From positions 62,001 through 126,000 of the forward strand of contig NZ_VMNH01000007.1 in NCBI RefSeq assembly GCF_007625115.1: DNA of 64,000 nt. The letters run 5' to 3'. How positions within the stretch are numbered: position 1 is the stretch's first letter; the number at the start of each line of letters is the position of its first letter. This stretch comes from Sedimenticola selenatireducens. Lineage in GTDB: Bacteria; Pseudomonadota; Gammaproteobacteria; Chromatiales; Chromatiaceae. Below, one piece after another: positions 36,014-47,076 of this stretch. The notes under the pieces are model-generated. The model was not told the origin of the DNA, searched no databases, and saw nothing but the letters and a program-made list of their open reading frames with translations. The position numbers and the translations under genes are program-made.

Positions 36014-37492
36014 TCAGTGGTCCATGAGCTTTTCTACAGCATCCGGGTTGTCATGAACAGCAAAACGATCAACAACCGTAGCACTGGCCTCGTTGAGCCC
36101 AATCAGTTTTACTTCAGTACCTTCACGGCGAAACTTAAGTACCACTTTATCCAGTGCTGCTACAGCCGTGATATCCCAGAAATGAGCCTGGTAGAGATCG
36201 ATCACCACCTTGTCGACCACCTCTTTGAAATCAAAAAATTCGACGAACTTATCTGCTGAAGCGAAGAATACCTGCCCGACCACTCGGTATGTACGTTGTG
36301 AGCCATCTTCGCTGATTTCAGAGGTGACGTGTTTGAAATGGGCCACCTTGTTGGCAAAGAAAAGGGCGGCCAATAACACGCCAACAAAGACACCGTAGGC
36401 CAGATTATGAGTGGCAACCACGACCACGACAGTGGTGGTCATGACGATGTTGGTGCTGAGTGGATGCTTTTTCAGATTAATCAGGGATTCCCAGCTAAAG
36501 GTGCCAATGGACACCATGATCATTACCGCAACCAGTGCAGCCATAGGGATCTTGGCGACCCAGTCACCTAAAAAGACTACGAGCAATAGTAAAAATACGC
36601 CTGCCGTTAGTGTCGACAGACGCGACCGGCCTCCCGACTTAACGTTGATAACTGACTGGCCAATCATGGCACAACCCGCCATGCCACCAAGTAAACCTGC
36701 CGTAATATTGGCTACGCCTTGCCCTTTGCATTCGCGGTTTTTATCGCTCCCAGTATCCGTTAGATCGTCAATGATGGTTGCGGTCATCAATGACTCAAGC
36801 AAGCCTACAATCGCCAGTGACAATGAATAGGGGAATATGATGGTCAGGGTTTCCCACGTGAGTGGTACATTTGGCCAGAGAAAAATAGGCAGTGTATCTG
36901 GCAACTCGCCCATATCACCAACGGTACGAATATCGAGATCCAAGCCCATAGCAATGGCGGTAAGCGCAATGATGGTCACGAGTGGCGAAGGCACCGCTTT
37001 GGTCAGATAAGGGAACAGATAGATGATTCCCAAGCCGCCAGCCGTCATGGCATAGACATGCCAGGTGACACCGATCAGCTCAGGTAATTGGGCCATGAAG
37101 ATAAGAATGGCCAAGGCATTCACAAATCCGGTTACTACGGAGCGCGAGACAAAACGCATGAGTGAACCGAGCTTCAGATAACCGGCGCCTATCTGCAACA
37201 GACCCGTCAGGAGTGTGGCGGCCAGCAGATACTCCAGCCCATGCTCCTTGACCAGCGTGACCATCAGCAGTGCCATAGCACCTGTGGCGGCCGAAATCAT
37301 CCCTGGTCTACCCCCTACAAAAGCAATCACTACCGCAATGCAGAACGATGCATAGAGACCGATCTTGGGGTCAACGCCCGCGATGATGGAGAAGGCGATC
37401 GCCTCTGGAATCAATGCCAGTGCAACGACAGTTCCAGCCAGCAGATCACCACGAATGTTACTGAACCAACTATTTCTTAACGAGACGACCAT
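36014..37492 (-). CDS. SulP-family anion transporter with STAS domain
   Basis: 492 aa, inner membrane. About 10-14 TM segments starting [20 protein letters not shown], including [17 protein letters not shown] and the [19 protein letters not shown] block of SulP proteins, then a cytosolic C-terminal STAS domain (from about residue 390; [19 protein letters not shown]). Members carry sulfate, bicarbonate or dicarboxylates; in a thiotroph either sulfate export or bicarbonate uptake is plausible. First gene of an operon with the USP. Confidence 0.93.
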   Translation of the reverse strand: MVVSLRNSWFSNIRGDLLAGTVVALALIPEAIAFSIIAGVDPKIGLYASFCIAVVIAFVGGRPGMISAATGAMALLMVTLVKEHGLEYLLAATLLTGLLQIGAGYLKLGSLMRFVSRSVVTGFVNALAILIFMAQLPELIGVTWHVYAMTAGGLGIIYLFPYLTKAVPSPLVTIIALTAIAMGLDLDIRTVGDMGELPDTLPIFLWPNVPLTWETLTIIFPYSLSLAIVGLLESLMTATIIDDLTDTGSDKNRECKGQGVANITAGLLGGMAGCAMIGQSVINVKSGGRSRLSTLTAGVFLLLLVVFLGDWVAKIPMAALVAVMIMVSIGTFSWESLINLKKHPLSTNIVMTTTVVVVVATHNLAYGVFVGVLLAALFFANKVAHFKHVTSEISEDGSQRTYRVVGQVFFASADKFVEFFDFKEVVDKVVIDLYQAHFWDITAVAALDKVVLKFRREGTEVKLIGLNEASATVVDRFAVHDNPDAVEKLMDH

Positions 37493-38094
37493 AAAACTTC
37501 CAAGTCATATACTAACGCTACATGTCAGCCGCTTGTTCAATCGCTAACCTGACAGTTCGGAAAATTCCAGGCACTAACAGTAAAAAAGACAATGACAACG
37601 TCTTAAGCAGGCATGAGCGTGTTGCTAAAAGTTAGGCTGACTGGATTAACTACAGAATCGCAGGGGATTTAAAATAATTTCCCTAGAGAGGAGGGGTGTA
37701 TTGGCCGGTTCACATTGAAGCGTTCCGAAAAGACGACATCCCAAAAACTACTCGTGTATCTGAAGGAGCGCGATATTAACATGGTTTGTAGTGGCGTGCA
37801 TCTCGTAAGTGGAGAGCGGGGTCATGAGTAACATAGGGTGGGGTGTATTATGGGTTAAAGCCAGGAGCAGGAATATAAAGCGTATATCGGAATGTTCAAT
37901 TCGTACCCAAATATATCGATAATGCTGCGAGCTGTTTTCCCGTGACTGTCAGATAGATTGGCATCAAAAAGGGATGTTGCATTGTATGGTGTGATCTGGT
38001 GATTTTTGAATCAATGCTATACGATTTGACACGCTCACAAACGATTAATATTGATGGATAATCATCGGGTATTGCCACACAAACGCCCAATTTC
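37493..38094. other. 602-bp divergent intergenic region
   Basis: Between SulP (minus) and the GAF-PAS kinase (plus). A GGGGTGTATT decamer occurs twice (about 37693 and 37845). A 38-codon frame from TTG near 37717 is open but has no family or ribosome-site support. No RNA gene or riboswitch recognised. Confidence 0.45.
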
Positions 38095-40836
38095 GTGCCT
38101 AAGCACCAACTGTTAGAAGAGGACAACGCTATCTCTAGTTCAATGGCTGTTCAGCTTAAGGATCAGTTAAACATCCTGGCAAAAGCGAATTATCGATTCA
38201 ATAATAATCTAGCGCCAGAGATGATGATGCGCAGTCTGGTTACCTATGGTATGGAATTAGTTGCTGCAACTGCTGGTGCGTTCAATCTCTATAGTAAAGG
38301 TATGCCGGCACTCAATGAGTACTGTATTACAGGGGAGTGGACATCAGTTCAACTTCCATGGATCAGTAAGTCAGGCCGTGCCACTGGCTTCGCCACCGAG
38401 CAACCAAAGCCTTCTATCTGTAATACTTGTGGAAAGGACTCACAGATCATTCCAGAGAATCAGCAAGCACTGAATATTCACGCAAGGGTTGCCATCCCCA
38501 TAGTAAGATCACCTGAGGGTGAAGTGCTGGGCTGGCTTGAGCTTTATAATAAAGCGAATGGTTTGAACTTTGATGATCAGGATATAGCGATACTCGAGGT
38601 GCTTACTGCGAGTATGGCTACTGCCCTTGAGCAGTACCGAGTAAGGCAAGCTTATCAAAACAGACAGAACACACTGGACATTAATGTTGATCGTTTCATA
38701 CGCAGCCAACAATTAGCCAATATAGGCACCTGGGACTGGAATATTCAAACGGATGATCTCTACTGGAGTGATCGTATCGGGCCCCTGTTTGGTTATCCCC
38801 TGGGTGAACTGGAAACCACTTATGAAAACTTCTTGATGGCCGTTCACCCGGATGATCGCACGATGGTCATTGATGCGATTAATGCGTGTATTAATCAAGA
38901 AAAAGGATATCAGATTGAACACCGCGTAGTTTGGCCAGACGGCTCTGTGCACTGGGTCTTGGAGTGTGGCGATGTGCAGCGTGACCAAGCGGGTAAGCCG
39001 CTGCATATGCTTGGTGTGGTAAAGGATATTACCCGTCGAAAGGCGGCTGAAGCAGCGCTTCAAACCGAACGGGATTTTGCAGAAGTACTGATTAATACTG
39101 CGCAGGCCATTGTATTGGTGCTCGATAATGATGGGAATATTGTCCACTTTAATCCCTATATGGAGGAGGTCAGCGGGTACTCTTTGGGTGAAGTAAAGGG
39201 ACGAAACTGGTTTGAATCCTTTTTACCTAAGGAGGATGTGCAAAAGATTCGCGAGCTTTTTAATCGTGCCATAAACGATAATCCGCTTCATGGAAATACT
39301 ATTCCCATTGTTACCAGACGTGGCGAGTTACGTACCATCGATTGGTATGACAAAACGCTAAAAAATGTCGAAGGCAATACTGTGGGTTTGCTCGTGATGG
39401 GGTATGACATAACCCAGCGACTAGAAACTGAAGCGGCCCTTCGTGAGAGCGAAGACCGTTTTCGTAATTTGGTCGAGAGTGCAAGTGATTGGATCTGGGA
39501 AATTGATCAGGAGGGTCGTTACCAATATGTCAGCCCACATGTGCAGGATATATTGGGATATGAGCCTGAGTCGCTGATCGGCAAATCGCCATTCCATCTC
39601 ATGCCAATTGAGGAGGCTGAACGAATAGGGGCGATTTTTCAAGAGATTATTCGGCATCGTTCACCCATCAACAAACTGGAAAATATCAACTTACACCGAT
39701 CAGGCCGGAGAGTGATCCTGGAGACCAGTGGTGCCCCCTTTTTTGATAGTGACGGTGTTTTAAAGGGTTATCGGGGTATCGATCGTGATATCACTGAGCG
39801 CAAGACAGCGGAACTGGCGCTTATGGAACAGACGCTGCGTAATAAATTCATTCTGGACAACACCCATGATGGATTTGTCATTGTTACACTGGATGGCCGG
39901 TTGCGGGAGGTTAATGATGCCTACTGTAAATTGGTTAAGTACGATCGAGATACATTGCTACGCATGCGGATTGCAGATTTGACTGTTAGCGGTGATCCGA
40001 AAGAGGTAGAACGAAGCATAAAAAAAGTCATGGAGCTTGGCCATTATCGTTTTGAATCCAGTCATAGGTGCAGCGACGGTAGCATCGTAGATCTGGATGT
40101 CAGTACCAACTTGGCAGCGGTGGGTGAAGATTGGTTCATTTTTGCGTTTGTTAGAGATGTCACTGAACATAGAATTAATGAGCAAAAAAGACTTCTGGAG
40201 GTTAGGGCGCAGCGCGATACCCTGGTAAGAGAGGTGCATCATCGGATTAAAAATCATCTCCAAGGTATTATCAGTTTGTTGCGAAATCATATTACTGAGA
40301 GACCAGAAATTGCAGAAGCAATGGAGTCAGCCATTGGGCAGGTGGATTCTATTGCGATGATACATGGGCTGCAAAGCAGAATGCAGGAGGGTAGGATTGA
40401 ACTTGCAATGCTTGTGGGGGTGATCTGTAAGGCGGTAGGCAGCTTGTCATCAACGACCATTCAATTGGATACGAGCCGATTAAGAATGGGTGTCATCATA
40501 AGGCCAATGGATGGGGTTCCTGTGGCACTCATAATCAATGAGCTGCTACAAAATGCGCTCAAACACACCCCAGCATTATCCCAAAAAGATATAACTAAAG
40601 TAGAACTTTATGCAGAAGATTCGCACGTGGTCCTGCATTTATCCAATCCATCACCGGTCCCGCTCCCTGATGGATTTGATCTTATAAAGGGAACGGGATT
40701 GGGGACAGGCTTGACGTTGGCAAGAGATCTTTTGCCACACCAAGGGGCTGGGCTTTCAATCTCCTGGGATGGTGATCAAGTGATAACTCGATTGACGCTC
40801 AATAGCCCTGTTATTGCCTTGGAGGAAAAGGAATAA
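38095..40836 (+). CDS. GAF-multi-PAS sensor kinase of HisKA_2 type (PdtaS-like)
   Basis: 913 aa, soluble. GAF ~20-190 (with a CNTCGKD cysteine pair), then four PAS/PAC units (~200-320, 330-450, 455-580, 585-700), and a HisKA_2 dimerisation domain with LVREVHHRIKNHLQGIISLL followed by HATPase (INELLQNALKHTPA, GLGTGLTLARDL). HisKA_2 kinases of this kind normally phosphorylate ANTAR regulators, and one lies just downstream on the opposite strand. The GTG start at 38095 has no good ribosome site; ATG 38143 is an alternative. Confidence 0.9.
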   Translation: MPKHQLLEEDNAISSSMAVQLKDQLNILAKANYRFNNNLAPEMMMRSLVTYGMELVAATAGAFNLYSKGMPALNEYCITGEWTSVQLPWISKSGRATGFATEQPKPSICNTCGKDSQIIPENQQALNIHARVAIPIVRSPEGEVLGWLELYNKANGLNFDDQDIAILEVLTASMATALEQYRVRQAYQNRQNTLDINVDRFIRSQQLANIGTWDWNIQTDDLYWSDRIGPLFGYPLGELETTYENFLMAVHPDDRTMVIDAINACINQEKGYQIEHRVVWPDGSVHWVLECGDVQRDQAGKPLHMLGVVKDITRRKAAEAALQTERDFAEVLINTAQAIVLVLDNDGNIVHFNPYMEEVSGYSLGEVKGRNWFESFLPKEDVQKIRELFNRAINDNPLHGNTIPIVTRRGELRTIDWYDKTLKNVEGNTVGLLVMGYDITQRLETEAALRESEDRFRNLVESASDWIWEIDQEGRYQYVSPHVQDILGYEPESLIGKSPFHLMPIEEAERIGAIFQEIIRHRSPINKLENINLHRSGRRVILETSGAPFFDSDGVLKGYRGIDRDITERKTAELALMEQTLRNKFILDNTHDGFVIVTLDGRLREVNDAYCKLVKYDRDTLLRMRIADLTVSGDPKEVERSIKKVMELGHYRFESSHRCSDGSIVDLDVSTNLAAVGEDWFIFAFVRDVTEHRINEQKRLLEVRAQRDTLVREVHHRIKNHLQGIISLLRNHITERPEIAEAMESAIGQVDSIAMIHGLQSRMQEGRIELAMLVGVICKAVGSLSSTTIQLDTSRLRMGVIIRPMDGVPVALIINELLQNALKHTPALSQKDITKVELYAEDSHVVLHLSNPSPVPLPDGFDLIKGTGLGTGLTLARDLLPHQGAGLSISWDGDQVITRLTLNSPVIALEEKE

Positions 40837-40837
40837 A

Positions 40838-41431
40838 TTAGGACTTGTTGGCACCAAAATCATTAATATAATCTACCGCTTTTAGAATTTCGCTCGCTAT
40901 ATCCTTAACCTTGCGCCGCTCAGAGCGGGCTCGATCGCGAATTAAATCAAATGCCTTGTGCCGGTCGATTCGATGACGCTCTGCGAGGATGCCGACGGCA
41001 AAATTGACGGTGTTGGCCGTATCCAGTGCTTTGCCTAATCGTGCTTCAGTTTCCTGTAGCTTGAACATGTCATCTGCCCGTTTCAGGGCGGTTTCAATAG
41101 TGGGAACGGCCTTTGCGACATCAATGGGCTTGACCAGATAGCCAAGTGCGCCGCATTCCAATGCGCCTTCCAATGTATCTTTGTCATCATAGGCAGAAAG
41201 ATGGATGACAGGAATGCCAATGGCATGGAGTTTTTTTGATGCTTCGATGCCGGAGAGTTCAGGCATCATGATGTCCAGAATCGCAAGATCAATAGCGTTA
41301 TTCGCAGCGATCTCCACGGCCTCTTGTCCGTTTGAAGCCACAAGTACAGTATATCCGGCATCACGTAGTCCACGACCAAAAGTGGCCAGTACCAGTGCGT
41401 CATCATCGGCAAGAAGAAGATTTTTACTCAT
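40838..41431 (-). CDS. ANTAR-domain response regulator (PdtaR/NasT-like)
   Basis: 197 aa. Receiver domain ~3-120 (LLADDDALV, phospho-Asp in LAILDIMMPE, Lys in LVKPID), short coiled coil, then an ANTAR RNA-binding domain ~140-195 (NFAVGILAERHRIDRHKAFDLI). ANTAR proteins prevent termination by binding paired hairpins in leader RNAs. Of two adjacent ATGs, the second (41431) gives a 7-nt spacer to GGAG. Convergent with the HisKA_2 kinase, one base apart. Confidence 0.92.
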   Translation of the reverse strand: MSKNLLLADDDALVLATFGRGLRDAGYTVLVASNGQEAVEIAANNAIDLAILDIMMPELSGIEASKKLHAIGIPVIHLSAYDDKDTLEGALECGALGYLVKPIDVAKAVPTIETALKRADDMFKLQETEARLGKALDTANTVNFAVGILAERHRIDRHKAFDLIRDRARSERRKVKDIASEILKAVDYINDFGANKS

Positions 41432-41942
41432 CATGGTACTCCAGACAAAACCTTTATTATTTTGGGTTTAATCTACCAGCTCGCGCATAATCTGACCCTT
41501 GCTTTAAATCAAGTGTCAAAGGTTTGCATCCTGCGTGCTATGAATGAGAGGTCTTGTAAACTCAACGAATAAGTCAAAAATTACTTGAAATATTTCTGAC
41601 CTATGTTATAGATATTATCGGTAGACAAGATTTGATTAAAATCAAAAACACAATAATAATGAAACAAAGAACAGCAGGTTTGGCTCTTCCAATACTGCCA
41701 TATTCAGCTGATGTAAAATACCGCCCTACCCATGCGGATTGTATATAATTAAGAATCCCTTGTAAGTCATATTTTCAGTCATTTCTGAAAATTCAGGCCG
41801 TTTATCCCGCCTCTATAATTCAATCGCTCCAAATAGTCACCGCACGGATGATGTTGGCATGTTTAAGCGTTGTGGTATTTCGGGTTCAATTAATGAGTCC
41901 CTAAATATATTAAATAGTTAACGTGGTCGGGTGGTATAGCGC
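41432..41942. other. ~510-bp AT-rich divergent region
   Basis: Upstream of the ANTAR regulator (minus) and DUF3135 gene (plus). Holds a perfect 8-bp inverted repeat at 41771-41792. No coding capacity with a ribosome site was found. Confidence 0.5.
41771..41792. repeat. Inverted repeat ATTTTCAG-N6-CTGAAAAT
   Basis: Perfect 8-bp arms around TCATTT, ~150 bp upstream of the DUF3135 gene. Spacing suits a dimeric repressor or activator site or a small hairpin; no regulator known. Confidence 0.55.
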
Positions 41943-42242
41943 ATGAAAGAGAACCAAAATGGTTTTGATGTATTGGATTTCGACCAATGGGCGGTATTGG
42001 CAAAAAACGATCCGGAGGCCTTTGAACTGCACCGGGCCCAAATCCTAAATGAGGTGATTGCCCAAGCCCCGGCTCACTCGGCACGCCGACTGAAGGGTAT
42101 ACAGTTTCACGTTGCTATGCTGAGAGATCATGCCAAGCATCCCTTGGGTGCCTGTATGAAAATAAGTAGCATGATGCTTGATAGCTTGTTCAGTGAAATG
42201 CCGCAAGCCGTGAGTGTATTGACACAGAACGAAGAACCCTAA
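41943..42242 (+). CDS. DUF3135 family protein
   Basis: 99 aa, soluble and helical. Family pattern: DFDQWAVLAKNDPEAFELHR, then APAHSARRLKGIQFHVAMLR and HPLGACMKISSMMLDS. Function unknown; frequent in gammaproteobacteria. Followed by a hairpin and the GGDEF-EAL gene on the same strand, so they may be linked. Confidence 0.85.
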   Translation: MKENQNGFDVLDFDQWAVLAKNDPEAFELHRAQILNEVIAQAPAHSARRLKGIQFHVAMLRDHAKHPLGACMKISSMMLDSLFSEMPQAVSVLTQNEEP

Positions 42243-42268
42243 ATCGACAATTATCCATCGACTCATAA

Positions 42269-42291
42269 GGTTGTGCCATTCAATGGCAACC
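42269..42291 (+). terminator. Hairpin between DUF3135 and GGDEF-EAL genes
   Basis: GGTT[GT]GCCAT-TCA-ATGGC-AACC: nine base pairs with a 2-nt bulge. No U-run follows (CGCTTAAAC), so attenuator or RNA-processing roles are equally possible. Confidence 0.4.
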
Positions 42292-42327
42292 GCTTAAACA
42301 AAATTGAATCCTGATGAGGATTGGGCA

Positions 42328-44637
42328 GTGAGTATAAATGAGGAAAAAAATCAGTTGCCACCGACTGTGTCAAATTTCACTGGGGATGCCACAATAGCCG
42401 AGTTTAGTAATTTGGCTACCTATGATAAGACCGCCTATCTGGAATACATACTTAATGCGCCGTCAACATATGCATTAATAGCTACAAATCTTGATTTCCG
42501 TATCACCCATTACAACCCTGCAGCGCAGCGCCTTTTCAGACTTGAAGATAAGGCGCTTATGGGTAAGAGGGTAACGGAATTTCCGCAGTTGGGATTATCT
42601 GTGCAGGGAGAGTTCAGTAAAGCGATCAATAAACTTAAATTGATGGGAGAGTATCGTCATACTATTTGCAGTGTAGCTAACACCTGTTTTGTGGAATGCG
42701 TAATATCGGGTATCTATGACAGCAGTGAAAACCTGATAGGTTATTTACTGACTGGGCAGGATGTTACCAGTCGTAATATACAGCAGGAACGTGCAACGAG
42801 AAAAGCCGCTGAAGAGCAGTGTCTGGGAAAGTTACTCCGCCTGTCATTAAATGAATCGAGTGTGGATGTTTTTCTGCAACAGTCACTTGAGGCGATTCTT
42901 CAGTCAATCCCTTGGCTCAATTTGCTCCCCAAAGGGGTTATATTTCTTGCCGAAAAAAATGACCAAAAAGATATGCTAAAAATGGTGGCCAGCTATCAAT
43001 TAAACAATACGATAAAGCAAGTTTGTAAGCAGGTTGACTTTGGATATTGTGTATGTGGTCGTGCAGCTGCGCATAAAGAAGTGCTATTTATTGCAGACAG
43101 TCATGACGACAGGCACGATGTCCAATACCCGGGAATGGAGCCGCATGGTCACTATTCGGTGCCTATTATTCTTAATGAAACAATACTTGGAATCTTAACA
43201 CTCTACCTGCCTCCTGGACATACGAAGATGGAGAGTGACAAGTCATTCCTAATGCGTGTCGCAAATGTATTAAGTATAGGTGTGTCAAAAAGGAAAGCTG
43301 AAAAGGCATTGGAATACCAGGCGCAATACGACGCTTTGACCAAACTTCCTAACCGTAGTCAGTTAATGCGCCAACTTGATCAGGCATTAGCCAAAGCTAC
43401 ACGTCACGACCACTATGGTGCGGTGATGTTTATAGATCTGGATCATTTTAAGAATATTAATGATTCATTAGGGCATAATGTAGGGGACGAAATATTACAG
43501 GAAGTATCAGTTCGCCTGATAAATATATTACGAAAAGAGGATGTGGTAGCGCGACTTGGTGGTGATGAGTTTGTTGTATTACTTACTGAAGTGGGTAGTT
43601 GTCCAAAAGAGGTTGCAAGGCAAGCACAATTAGTGGCCGAAAAGATACGGGATTCACTCTCTGAAAATTACCTTATAAATGGCTATTCACTAAACATTAC
43701 ACCGAGTATTGGCGTGGCACTATTTCCGGATAATAACGAAAACTCTCATCAGGTATTACAACAAGCTGATACGGCTATGTATCGTGCCAAATCAGATGGT
43801 AGAAATTGTATACGCTTTTTCTTGCCTGTAATGCAGATGATAGCCAATGAACGATTGGAGATAGAGCAAGATCTTCGCTGGGCACTCGATACAAATAAGT
43901 TCCAGCTCCATTATCAACCCCAAGTAGATTTCAACGGCCGTGTTGTTGGTGCCGAATGCTTGTTGCGGTGTCCCAATTCTATGGGCGAGTTTAGGCGAGT
44001 AGATTTATGCATTGATGTTGCCGAAACGACGGGCCTGATACTGCCTATTGGCGAGTGGGTCTTACGGGAGGCCTGTCTGAATTTGAAAGCGTGGATTGAT
44101 AGCGGTATTGCAACATCGCTACAGCACCTCTGTATTAACATCAGTCCAAAACAGTTTCTTCAAAGAGATTTTGTGTCATTAGTACAAAGGGTTATCCTTG
44201 AAACGGGTGTTGATCCATGCAAGGTGGTCCTCGAGATTACTGAGAGCACCTTGATTGATACGAATTTAGATGCAATATCAACAATGTCGGCGCTCAAGGA
44301 ATTGGGCGTACGAATCGCTATTGATGATTTTGGCACCGGCTACTCATCACTGTCCTACCTTACCCGGTTGCCACTGGATATCCTCAAGATTGACCGCTCA
44401 TTTGTATTAGGAGTTAATAATAATCAGAAAAATGCGGCCGTTGTAGAAGCGCTTATGGCGATGGCGCGTCAGCTTGGATTGGATATCGTTTCAGAAGGGG
44501 TCGAAACAAAGGACGAAATCAACTTTCTCCTTGAAAAGGGTTGCGAATGCTTCCAGGGATTTTATTATAGCAAACCCCTGTCAATGGATGCTTTTTTGGA
44601 TTATCTGCGTGACCCGCTCGTGTTGATCGAACATTAG
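42328..44637 (+). CDS. PAS-GAF-GGDEF-EAL protein with variant EAL (ECL) motif
   Basis: 769 aa, soluble. PAS ~40-150, GAF ~170-330, GGDEF ~340-500 with RLGGDEF and an RKED inhibitory site five residues earlier, EAL ~510-765. The EAL signature is GAECLLRCPNS (Cys for Ala, Cys for Trp) and the usual EFIPxAE reads DLCIDVAET, while NISPKQF, EITES, DDFGTGYSSL, KIDRSF and EGVET are normal. Metal-binding residues remain, so activity is possible but substrate binding may be altered. GTG 42328 is preferred: GAGGA lies 7 nt upstream; TTG at 42304 has none. Confidence 0.92.
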   Translation: MSINEEKNQLPPTVSNFTGDATIAEFSNLATYDKTAYLEYILNAPSTYALIATNLDFRITHYNPAAQRLFRLEDKALMGKRVTEFPQLGLSVQGEFSKAINKLKLMGEYRHTICSVANTCFVECVISGIYDSSENLIGYLLTGQDVTSRNIQQERATRKAAEEQCLGKLLRLSLNESSVDVFLQQSLEAILQSIPWLNLLPKGVIFLAEKNDQKDMLKMVASYQLNNTIKQVCKQVDFGYCVCGRAAAHKEVLFIADSHDDRHDVQYPGMEPHGHYSVPIILNETILGILTLYLPPGHTKMESDKSFLMRVANVLSIGVSKRKAEKALEYQAQYDALTKLPNRSQLMRQLDQALAKATRHDHYGAVMFIDLDHFKNINDSLGHNVGDEILQEVSVRLINILRKEDVVARLGGDEFVVLLTEVGSCPKEVARQAQLVAEKIRDSLSENYLINGYSLNITPSIGVALFPDNNENSHQVLQQADTAMYRAKSDGRNCIRFFLPVMQMIANERLEIEQDLRWALDTNKFQLHYQPQVDFNGRVVGAECLLRCPNSMGEFRRVDLCIDVAETTGLILPIGEWVLREACLNLKAWIDSGIATSLQHLCINISPKQFLQRDFVSLVQRVILETGVDPCKVVLEITESTLIDTNLDAISTMSALKELGVRIAIDDFGTGYSSLSYLTRLPLDILKIDRSFVLGVNNNQKNAAVVEALMAMARQLGLDIVSEGVETKDEINFLLEKGCECFQGFYYSKPLSMDAFLDYLRDPLVLIEH

Positions 44638-45051
44638 TTTGTCATTTTTTAGGTATAATATATATAAAGGATTTCTAAGGTCTGTCGCTACAGTTAATCA
44701 ACAAGAATAATATCAAGATGATGTAGCGATTAGCGCATAGGTATCACCCTTCAAATATGTGATATGTATGTGAATTGTAACGTGGCATAAAGGTATTCGT
44801 CAGTCGATAGGTTTGGTTGATTTAATACTATGTAGTAAGGCCTTTCTCCCGCCTTTGAATTACGCTTTTTCTCATGAAATACCCATGTGACCAATATTTG
44901 AAGATCACCTGGGGTGTCTACATGCATTGAAAGCGTGCTCAAAAAATAATCTAACCTTTGTCGTAGTTATCAGTGATGCCCTACATAGATTAAATATGGG
45001 GATAACATTAACTAATAACGGATTAAATAGGCACCAATTGGAGATTGTGAG
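44638..45051. other. 414-bp intergenic region before the chemoreceptor
   Basis: TTGTCA (44639-44644) and TATAAA (44663-44668) are 18 nt apart and could be a promoter, but the leader would be ~380 nt. A 63-codon minus-strand frame inside has a TTG start and no ribosome site and is not called. Confidence 0.4.
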
Positions 45052-47076
45052 ATGAAGAATATTTTGCTGCCAGCCATGTATTTGATGGAACGGCTTCGCT
45101 ATCCACTTAAGTTTGGTTTGATTTTTCTTTTTGTACTGATACCACTGGTACTACTGTCAGCTAATCTGATTACTTCTCTCAACGAGAACGTACGGTTTCT
45201 TGAAAATGAACGCCATGGATTGGCTTATATTAAAGCTATTAGGCAGCCTATTGAGCATATTCAACAGCATCGTGGAATGATCAGTGCATTTCTTAATGGA
45301 GCCAGTGACTTCCGTGAACGCATCTTAAGCAAGCGCGCCGATATCGATAAGCGAATAGATGAACTGTTGGTGGTAGACAGGGAGTTGGGCGATGAACTTG
45401 AGACGGCGGGTAAGATTGCTGCCATATTGCAGAAGTGGAATAACATAAAAGCCAACGCCATGAACCAAGAATCTTCGGTTGCGATTAAGGCTCATACCGA
45501 ATTGCTCGCTGATATGATTGATCTTATGAATCAGATAGCCGATGCCTCAGAAATTACCCTTGATCCAAAACTTGATACCTATTATATGGGTGATGCAGTC
45601 GTTAACACGCTTATTAACCTTACTGAAAGCATGGGTCAGGCTAGGGCTGTGGGATCTGGTGTTGCTGCAAAGGGATCGCATACACAAGAAACATTTGTCC
45701 GGCTGTCTGTATTAGCAAATAATATTAATGCTTATGCAAAAAAATCTAATGCAGGATTGAATGCTGCAATTGGCGCCAATGAAAAGCTTAGAAATGAATT
45801 AGTATCAGCCACATCGTCCAACAAACGGGCAATTAATGATATGCAAGTATTGCTTGGAAAAGTACTAGAAGAATTTGAAAGTATAGGTGTCACTGATAAA
45901 GCCGTTTTTGATACGGCAACGGCCGCAATAACGGACACATACCAACTCTATGATGCTATTGCCGATAAGCTAGACAAACTGTTTATAGAGCGTATTGAGT
46001 CTGGTAGTGACATTAAGAATCTGACTTTAACTGTTGTGATTTCTATCCTGGTCCTGGTTATTTACCTTTTTGCGGGTTTATATTTCTCGGTGGTTGACAG
46101 TATCAATTACATTGGTTTGACGACTAAAAAACTAGCCCAAGGTGACCTGAATACCCGATTGGTATTGAATACGCGTGATGAGCTGCAAAGAGTCGCCACT
46201 GACTTTAACGATATGGCCTCAACTTTCCAGGATGTGGTAAAACAAATTACCAGTGCAACAACACAGTTAGCCACAATATCTGAAGAGACGGCTGTTATAA
46301 CAGAGCAAACCAATCAAGCGATACACACACAATTGAATGAAACCACCCAAGTGGCTACAGCAATGAATGAGATGAGTGCTACGGTTCAAGAAGTGGCATC
46401 AAGTACCAGTCGATCCGCGCAGGCCGCAAATGAGGTGAATGGTCAAGCCGCTGAAGGACAGCGTGCAATGCATGAAACAATTGCACAAATTCAACAGCTT
46501 TCCGAAAAGGTTGAGATTGCCGGTGCAGTCATTCAGCAACTAGAACAGCATAGTGTTGAAATTGGAGGTGTTCTTGATGTGATCAAGGGGATTGCAGAAC
46601 AAACCAATCTATTAGCGTTGAATGCTGCAATTGAAGCGGCCCGTGCTGGTGAGCAGGGGCGAGGTTTTGCCGTCGTTGCAGATGAAGTACGTAATCTTGC
46701 CAGTAAAACACAGGTTTCAACGGAAGAAATCAATCAAATGATTGAGAAGTTGCAGAGTGGCTCAGCACAGGCAGTTGCCGCTGTTAATAGCAGCCAAATG
46801 TTAGCGCGCTCGGCAGTAGAGCAGGCGTCGAAAACTGGGGATACTCTGGCAAATATCAGTATTTCTATTGATCGTGTAAATGATATGAGCACTCAAATTG
46901 CAAGCGCCGCCGAAGAGCAAAGTGCTGTCACTGAGGAGATTAATCGCAATATTACGCAGATCAATGAGATGACAGAGCAGACAGCAATAGGTGCAAAACA
47001 GAACTCTGCGGCGAATATGGATCAAACAAGATTGGCTGCAGAACTGGAGAGTTTGGTAGGACGTTTTAAGGTATAG
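45052..47076 (+). CDS. Methyl-accepting chemotaxis protein
   Basis: 674 aa, inner membrane. TM1 ~18-40, a ~285-residue periplasmic all-helical sensor region, TM2 ~326-348 ([20 protein letters not shown]), HAMP ~350-405 ([10 protein letters not shown]), then the cytoplasmic signalling domain with hairpin tip [35 protein letters not shown] split here only for reference as the standard MCP tip. No C-terminal CheR-tether pentapeptide. Ligand unknown. GGAG lies upstream of ATG. Confidence 0.93.
   Translation: MKNILLPAMYLMERLRYPLKFGLIFLFVLIPLVLLSANLITSLNENVRFLENERHGLAYIKAIRQPIEHIQQHRGMISAFLNGASDFRERILSKRADIDKRIDELLVVDRELGDELETAGKIAAILQKWNNIKANAMNQESSVAIKAHTELLADMIDLMNQIADASEITLDPKLDTYYMGDAVVNTLINLTESMGQARAVGSGVAAKGSHTQETFVRLSVLANNINAYAKKSNAGLNAAIGANEKLRNELVSATSSNKRAINDMQVLLGKVLEEFESIGVTDKAVFDTATAAITDTYQLYDAIADKLDKLFIERIESGSDIKNLTLTVVISILVLVIYLFAGLYFSVVDSINYIGLTTKKLAQGDLNTRLVLNTRDELQRVATDFNDMASTFQDVVKQITSATTQLATISEETAVITEQTNQAIHTQLNETTQVATAMNEMSATVQEVASSTSRSAQAANEVNGQAAEGQRAMHETIAQIQQLSEKVEIAGAVIQQLEQHSVEIGGVLDVIKGIAEQTNLLALNAAIEAARAGEQGRGFAVVADEVRNLASKTQVSTEEINQMIEKLQSGSAQAVAAVNSSQMLARSAVEQASKTGDTLANISISIDRVNDMSTQIASAAEEQSAVTEEINRNITQINEMTEQTAIGAKQNSAANMDQTRLAAELESLVGRFKV

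Noticed and set aside
37717-37833. 38-codon frame from TTG in the SulP-kinase gap
   Set aside because: No ribosome site or family support.
44751-44942. 63-codon minus-strand frame before the chemoreceptor
   Set aside because: TTG start without ribosome site, no coding-like pattern.
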